Assembly (NCBI GenBank): GCA_009835515.1 | Contig: VXXH01000043.1 | Location: 1-7,144, forward strand | Source: Candidatus Poribacteria bacterium | GTDB lineage: Bacteria; Poribacteria; WGA-4E; WGA-3G | Length of the DNA: 7,144 nucleotides | Direction: 5' to 3' | Shown here: one piece after another, positions 4,657-7,144 of the stretch | Numbering within the stretch: position 1 is the stretch's first letter | Layout of the letters: each line of letters opens with the position of its first letter | The notes under the pieces: model-generated | The model's database searches: none | What the model was told of the DNA's origin: nothing | What the model saw: the letters and a program-made list of their open reading frames with translations, nothing else | Made by a program: the position numbers and the translations under genes

Positions 4657-7144
4657 TTAACGCTTCTGGACTTGGAAACTCGCATCTAACGCCTTCGCAA
4701 CCCGGACTTGCGACTCTTCGAGGTGTGCCAAACTATAATCATCGAGTCGCCCTTGCGCATTCTGAAGCACCCCCTGTATCCGACTGTTGATCTGTCCGAG
4801 ATGGTGGCGTGCAAGCGACCTCGCGTCTTCAGGCGTTCCGCTATCCGCGTCTAATACCAGTTTGATGAACCGCTTCAGGTGCTCACGTTGCAACGCGCGA
4901 CGGAAACTGGAGATGAACGCATCCGTATTTGACCACTGCTTTTCTCCGACATTCCGATCCAATTCCGTCCAGACTGCATCAGTGATGCCTGAAAAGAGTT
5001 CTGGCAGTGTGAACGCGTCCTCACCCTTCGGAAACTTCAACTCTGTGTCCTGAACGCGCGCGAGGACGTTCGGATGGAGCAAGCGCCCCAAGATGCGGGT
5101 CTGGTTACCCAGGATAACGCTATGCACCGGGTAATCCAAACGCGTAGAACTCCCGCTACTCGATCCCCAGTCGCTCCAACGGGTGATGGCGAGACTGTTG
5201 AGTAGGTCCGGGGGAAAATCGAAGGCTCTGTCCGAGAGTGCATGCTCTTTGATAAATTGCAGTGCTTCACGCTGTTTCGCTGCCGGGACAGGCACGAACG
5301 GTAGCCGTCCGTTCTCATCGCCACGATGATCGCGGTGGTGGTACTGTCCACCGATATAGCGGCTTGCAAGGTACATTGAATAACCGTATTCACCGAGCAG
5401 CGATCCGAATGCACGCCTGACACGCTGATACCCCATTCCCTCTTTTGTAACCTTGTCAGCAATCTTGTCCCAAAGCTCAACGACAATCTCGCGACGTTGT
5501 TTCGCAAAATCAAGCGGGTCCGAACCGAGATCCCACCGATTGACCAACGGGTCCAAATCTCTGCTTTGATATGCGGACGCATCACCGTCTGTGCCGTAGG
5601 TTAGTCCTGGTGTTGCGACACGGGAAGCGATTTTCTGCAATTCCGGCAATTCCGCTTCGGGCGTGCCCCCATCAACCGGTTTGTAGGCATATTCGACGAC
5701 CCAGTAGTCCCAGGGGCCAATTGTCGTCGTATAGTAATCACCCTGTTTTTTCCCTTCAGGTGCGATGTTTACAGCGTCGTATTCCATCACGGAGCCGAGA
5801 AGTGCTTCATCGCTTTTCTTATTCAGGTCGTCAAGCGAATGGATCGTGCTCGCTTTAAAGTTGTGCCGTAATCCCAATGTATGTCCGACTTCGTGCATGG
5901 TTAATGATTTAAGTGCCTGACCGATAAACGCTTCCGGCAACTCACCGTCTTCGCCGACCACACCACGCGCCTGTAGGACGCTCGCCATGAATCCCATCTG
6001 CCGTGCTAAGCCGGATGCCATCTCACACTGGAATCGTGAGGAGTGATCTATCGGGTGATCATGTTCGTGGTCAAGTTCCTCGAAATACGTCGTATATTCT
6101 CGCTGCCACGATCTGATGAACCCGTCACTGATAAGGATATCAGCGTCCAATATCTGACCTGTCAACGGGTTCACGCGGGACGGACCAATGGCGAAACCTG
6201 CGTCAACGACCCATCGGATCGTGTTATAGCGCGCATCTTCCGGGTCCCAATCCTCATAATCTTGTTGAATCCGCGCCTCAATGGCATCGACAAAGCCAGC
6301 CTTTTCAAATGCCTTATTCCATTCCAGAATTCCTTGCCGAATATAAGGACGGAAACGATGTGGGACTGTCTTTTCAATGTAGAAAATGATCGGATCCATG
6401 GGGGGCGAGAGTTTCGCTTTTTTATCAGCTTTCTCCAAATGCCACCGGTTGACGTAACGGATATAGGGTGCGTCACTCGTTTGGAGCGAATAATCTTTGA
6501 CCGTTGTCATGAAATGCCCCATACGATCGTCAGCGAGCCGCGAACGATAGTTGTTTGATGGGAGTTTTGACAGGCTGTAGTGCAGTGTTAATTGGATACC
6601 ACGACTGTCCGGGACGGTTGTCATAGAGCCGCTTGCCGAGTAAACCGCTTGAACCCGTAACTCAACGTTCTTTGGGAACGCCTTGATTGTGCCCCAAGTG
6701 CTACGCGTTTTATCGAATCGGGCACCGCTACCGATCCGACCTGCCATCGGCGGTAGGTCAGACATAAAAACAGGTGAGATATTCACCAATAGGCTCCGCC
6801 GTTGTGGGTGTATACTTTCGATCTTAAGAGAGAATAGCACAGAGTCGCTGTAACTGTAGTCCACCGCTTGTGCAGTTGGTGTCCCTTTATCAGCACGGAA
6901 ACGCACATTTTTGCGCACGAGATGCACACGGTCACCAACACGCCGCCAGACAAGCAACCACTCATCCATCGTCATCCCTGAGATAAGATACCCTCTCCCC
7001 AGTCCGCGTGAAAGGCTAATCATACATAGAAAAGGCTTATCCAATTGTGAGGGTTGAATTTCGCAGTAAAGGTTCTCTTTCTTCTCGTATAGTTTGAAAA
7101 AGCCTTGGTAGTTTTTACTATCTTCAGTAACTTTAGAAAAATCT
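4657..7144 (-). CDS. Zinc-dependent metalloprotease, DUF5117/DUF4953 type, 5' end outside window
   Basis: A large metzincin-like protease, probably secreted by analogy with the family; 828 residues are visible and the N-terminus is missing. The frame stays open to the right edge. A TTG at 7042-7044 (before DKPFLCMIS) is a possible start only formally, because the 33 codons before it (for example GFFKLYEKKENLYCEIQPSQL) fit the conserved family N-terminus. Numbering from the codon at 7141-7143, a DUF5117-like region is followed by the DUF4953-like catalytic region containing PIIFYIEKTVP, an EWNKAFEKAGF helix and YNTIRWV, then the zinc site HEVGHTLGLRH at 417-427 (5863-5895), with three zinc-binding His and catalytic Glu418. 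A VMEYDAVN segment with Met453 is a likely Met-turn. The region after it is rich in helix with no further motif I know. All active-site residues look intact. Substrate unknown. It lies 130 bases upstream of the WD40 gene on the same strand. Confidence 0.92.
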   Translation of the reverse strand, partial: DFSKVTEDSKNYQGFFKLYEKKENLYCEIQPSQLDKPFLCMISLSRGLGRGYLISGMTMDEWLLVWRRVGDRVHLVRKNVRFRADKGTPTAQAVDYSYSDSVLFSLKIESIHPQRRSLLVNISPVFMSDLPPMAGRIGSGARFDKTRSTWGTIKAFPKNVELRVQAVYSASGSMTTVPDSRGIQLTLHYSLSKLPSNNYRSRLADDRMGHFMTTVKDYSLQTSDAPYIRYVNRWHLEKADKKAKLSPPMDPIIFYIEKTVPHRFRPYIRQGILEWNKAFEKAGFVDAIEARIQQDYEDWDPEDARYNTIRWVVDAGFAIGPSRVNPLTGQILDADILISDGFIRSWQREYTTYFEELDHEHDHPIDHSSRFQCEMASGLARQMGFMASVLQARGVVGEDGELPEAFIGQALKSLTMHEVGHTLGLRHNFKASTIHSLDDLNKKSDEALLGSVMEYDAVNIAPEGKKQGDYYTTTIGPWDYWVVEYAYKPVDGGTPEAELPELQKIASRVATPGLTYGTDGDASAYQSRDLDPLVNRWDLGSDPLDFAKQRREIVVELWDKIADKVTKEGMGYQRVRRAFGSLLGEYGYSMYLASRYIGGQYHHRDHRGDENGRLPFVPVPAAKQREALQFIKEHALSDRAFDFPPDLLNSLAITRWSDWGSSSGSSTRLDYPVHSVILGNQTRILGRLLHPNVLARVQDTELKFPKGEDAFTLPELFSGITDAVWTELDRNVGEKQWSNTDAFISSFRRALQREHLKRFIKLVLDADSGTPEDARSLARHHLGQINSRIQGVLQNAQGRLDDYSLAHLEESQVRVAKALDASFQVQKR
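5863..5895 (-). other. Metzincin zinc-binding motif HExxHxxGxxH in the protease
   Basis: The eleven codons read HEVGHTLGLRH. The three His bind zinc and the Glu is the catalytic base in the metzincin clan. The Met of the probable Met-turn is encoded at 5785-5787, 26 residues downstream of the third His. Confidence 0.93.

Noticed and set aside
4507..4689. 60-codon + strand frame across the protease-WD40 gap
   Set aside because: It runs through the hairpin and antisense to both gene ends, with no ribosome binding site and no plausible domain.
5037..5585. 182-codon - strand open frame inside the metalloprotease
   Set aside because: It overlaps conserved protease coding sequence in another frame, and its product is Arg/Ser/Thr-rich with no family features.
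6043..6558. 171-codon + strand open frame opposite the metalloprotease
   Set aside because: It is antisense to the conserved catalytic region, has no ribosome binding site, and its length is explained by the constraint on the real gene.
7042..7044. TTG as the start codon of the metalloprotease
   Set aside because: The frame stays open to base 7144 and the upstream codons (GFFKLYEKKENLYCEIQPSQL) fit the family N-terminus, so the true start is outside the window.
670..7144. A defence island or other known multi-gene system
   Set aside because: No nuclease, helicase, reverse transcriptase, methyltransferase, toxin-antitoxin or phage-related motif is visible, and the WD40 protein is exported rather than fused to an effector.

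Overview
The window holds five protein-coding genes. One is on the + strand at the left edge and four run leftward on the - strand. In their direction of transcription (right to left) these four are a large zinc metalloprotease cut by the right edge, a secreted WD40-repeat protein, and two tandem paralogous GNAT-type acetyltransferases. I see no rRNA, tRNA, CRISPR array, transposase or phage gene. The mix of secreted WD40-repeat protein, DUF5117/DUF4953-type metalloprotease and duplicated two-domain acetyltransferases resembles free-living or sponge-associated bacteria rich in WD40 genes, such as Candidatus Poribacteria or Planctomycetes-like lineages. That placement is an impression from gene content and was not tested by any search.

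Region by region: 1-555 is the 3' part of an unrecognised + strand gene with an internal duplication, probably entering from outside the window. 556-669 is a short convergent gap. 670-1593 and 1715-2641 are the two acetyltransferases, about 68% identical by my hand alignment. The 121-base gap between them appears to keep a decayed copy of the 3' end of a WD40 gene, so the duplicated unit probably included the tail of the neighbouring gene. 2658-4526 encodes a 622-residue exported protein with 14 WD40 repeats, best read as two seven-bladed propellers. 4527-4656 is an intergenic stretch with a strong Shine-Dalgarno and a near-perfect hairpin that looks like a dispersed repeat. 4657-7144 is the metalloprotease with an intact HExxHxxGxxH zinc site; its reading frame stays open to the right edge.

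The WD40 gene and the first acetyltransferase are only 16 bases apart, with the stop codon directly abutting the next ribosome binding site, so they are very likely co-transcribed and possibly translationally coupled. The second acetyltransferase and the metalloprotease could belong to the same leftward unit, but gaps of 121 and 130 bases leave room for separate signals. The protease and the WD40 protein are both predicted to act outside the cytoplasm; the acetyltransferases have no export signal. I could not identify a coherent new defence or metabolic system here. The most interesting signals are evolutionary: duplications at the scale of protein repeat, gene and gene-plus-flank.
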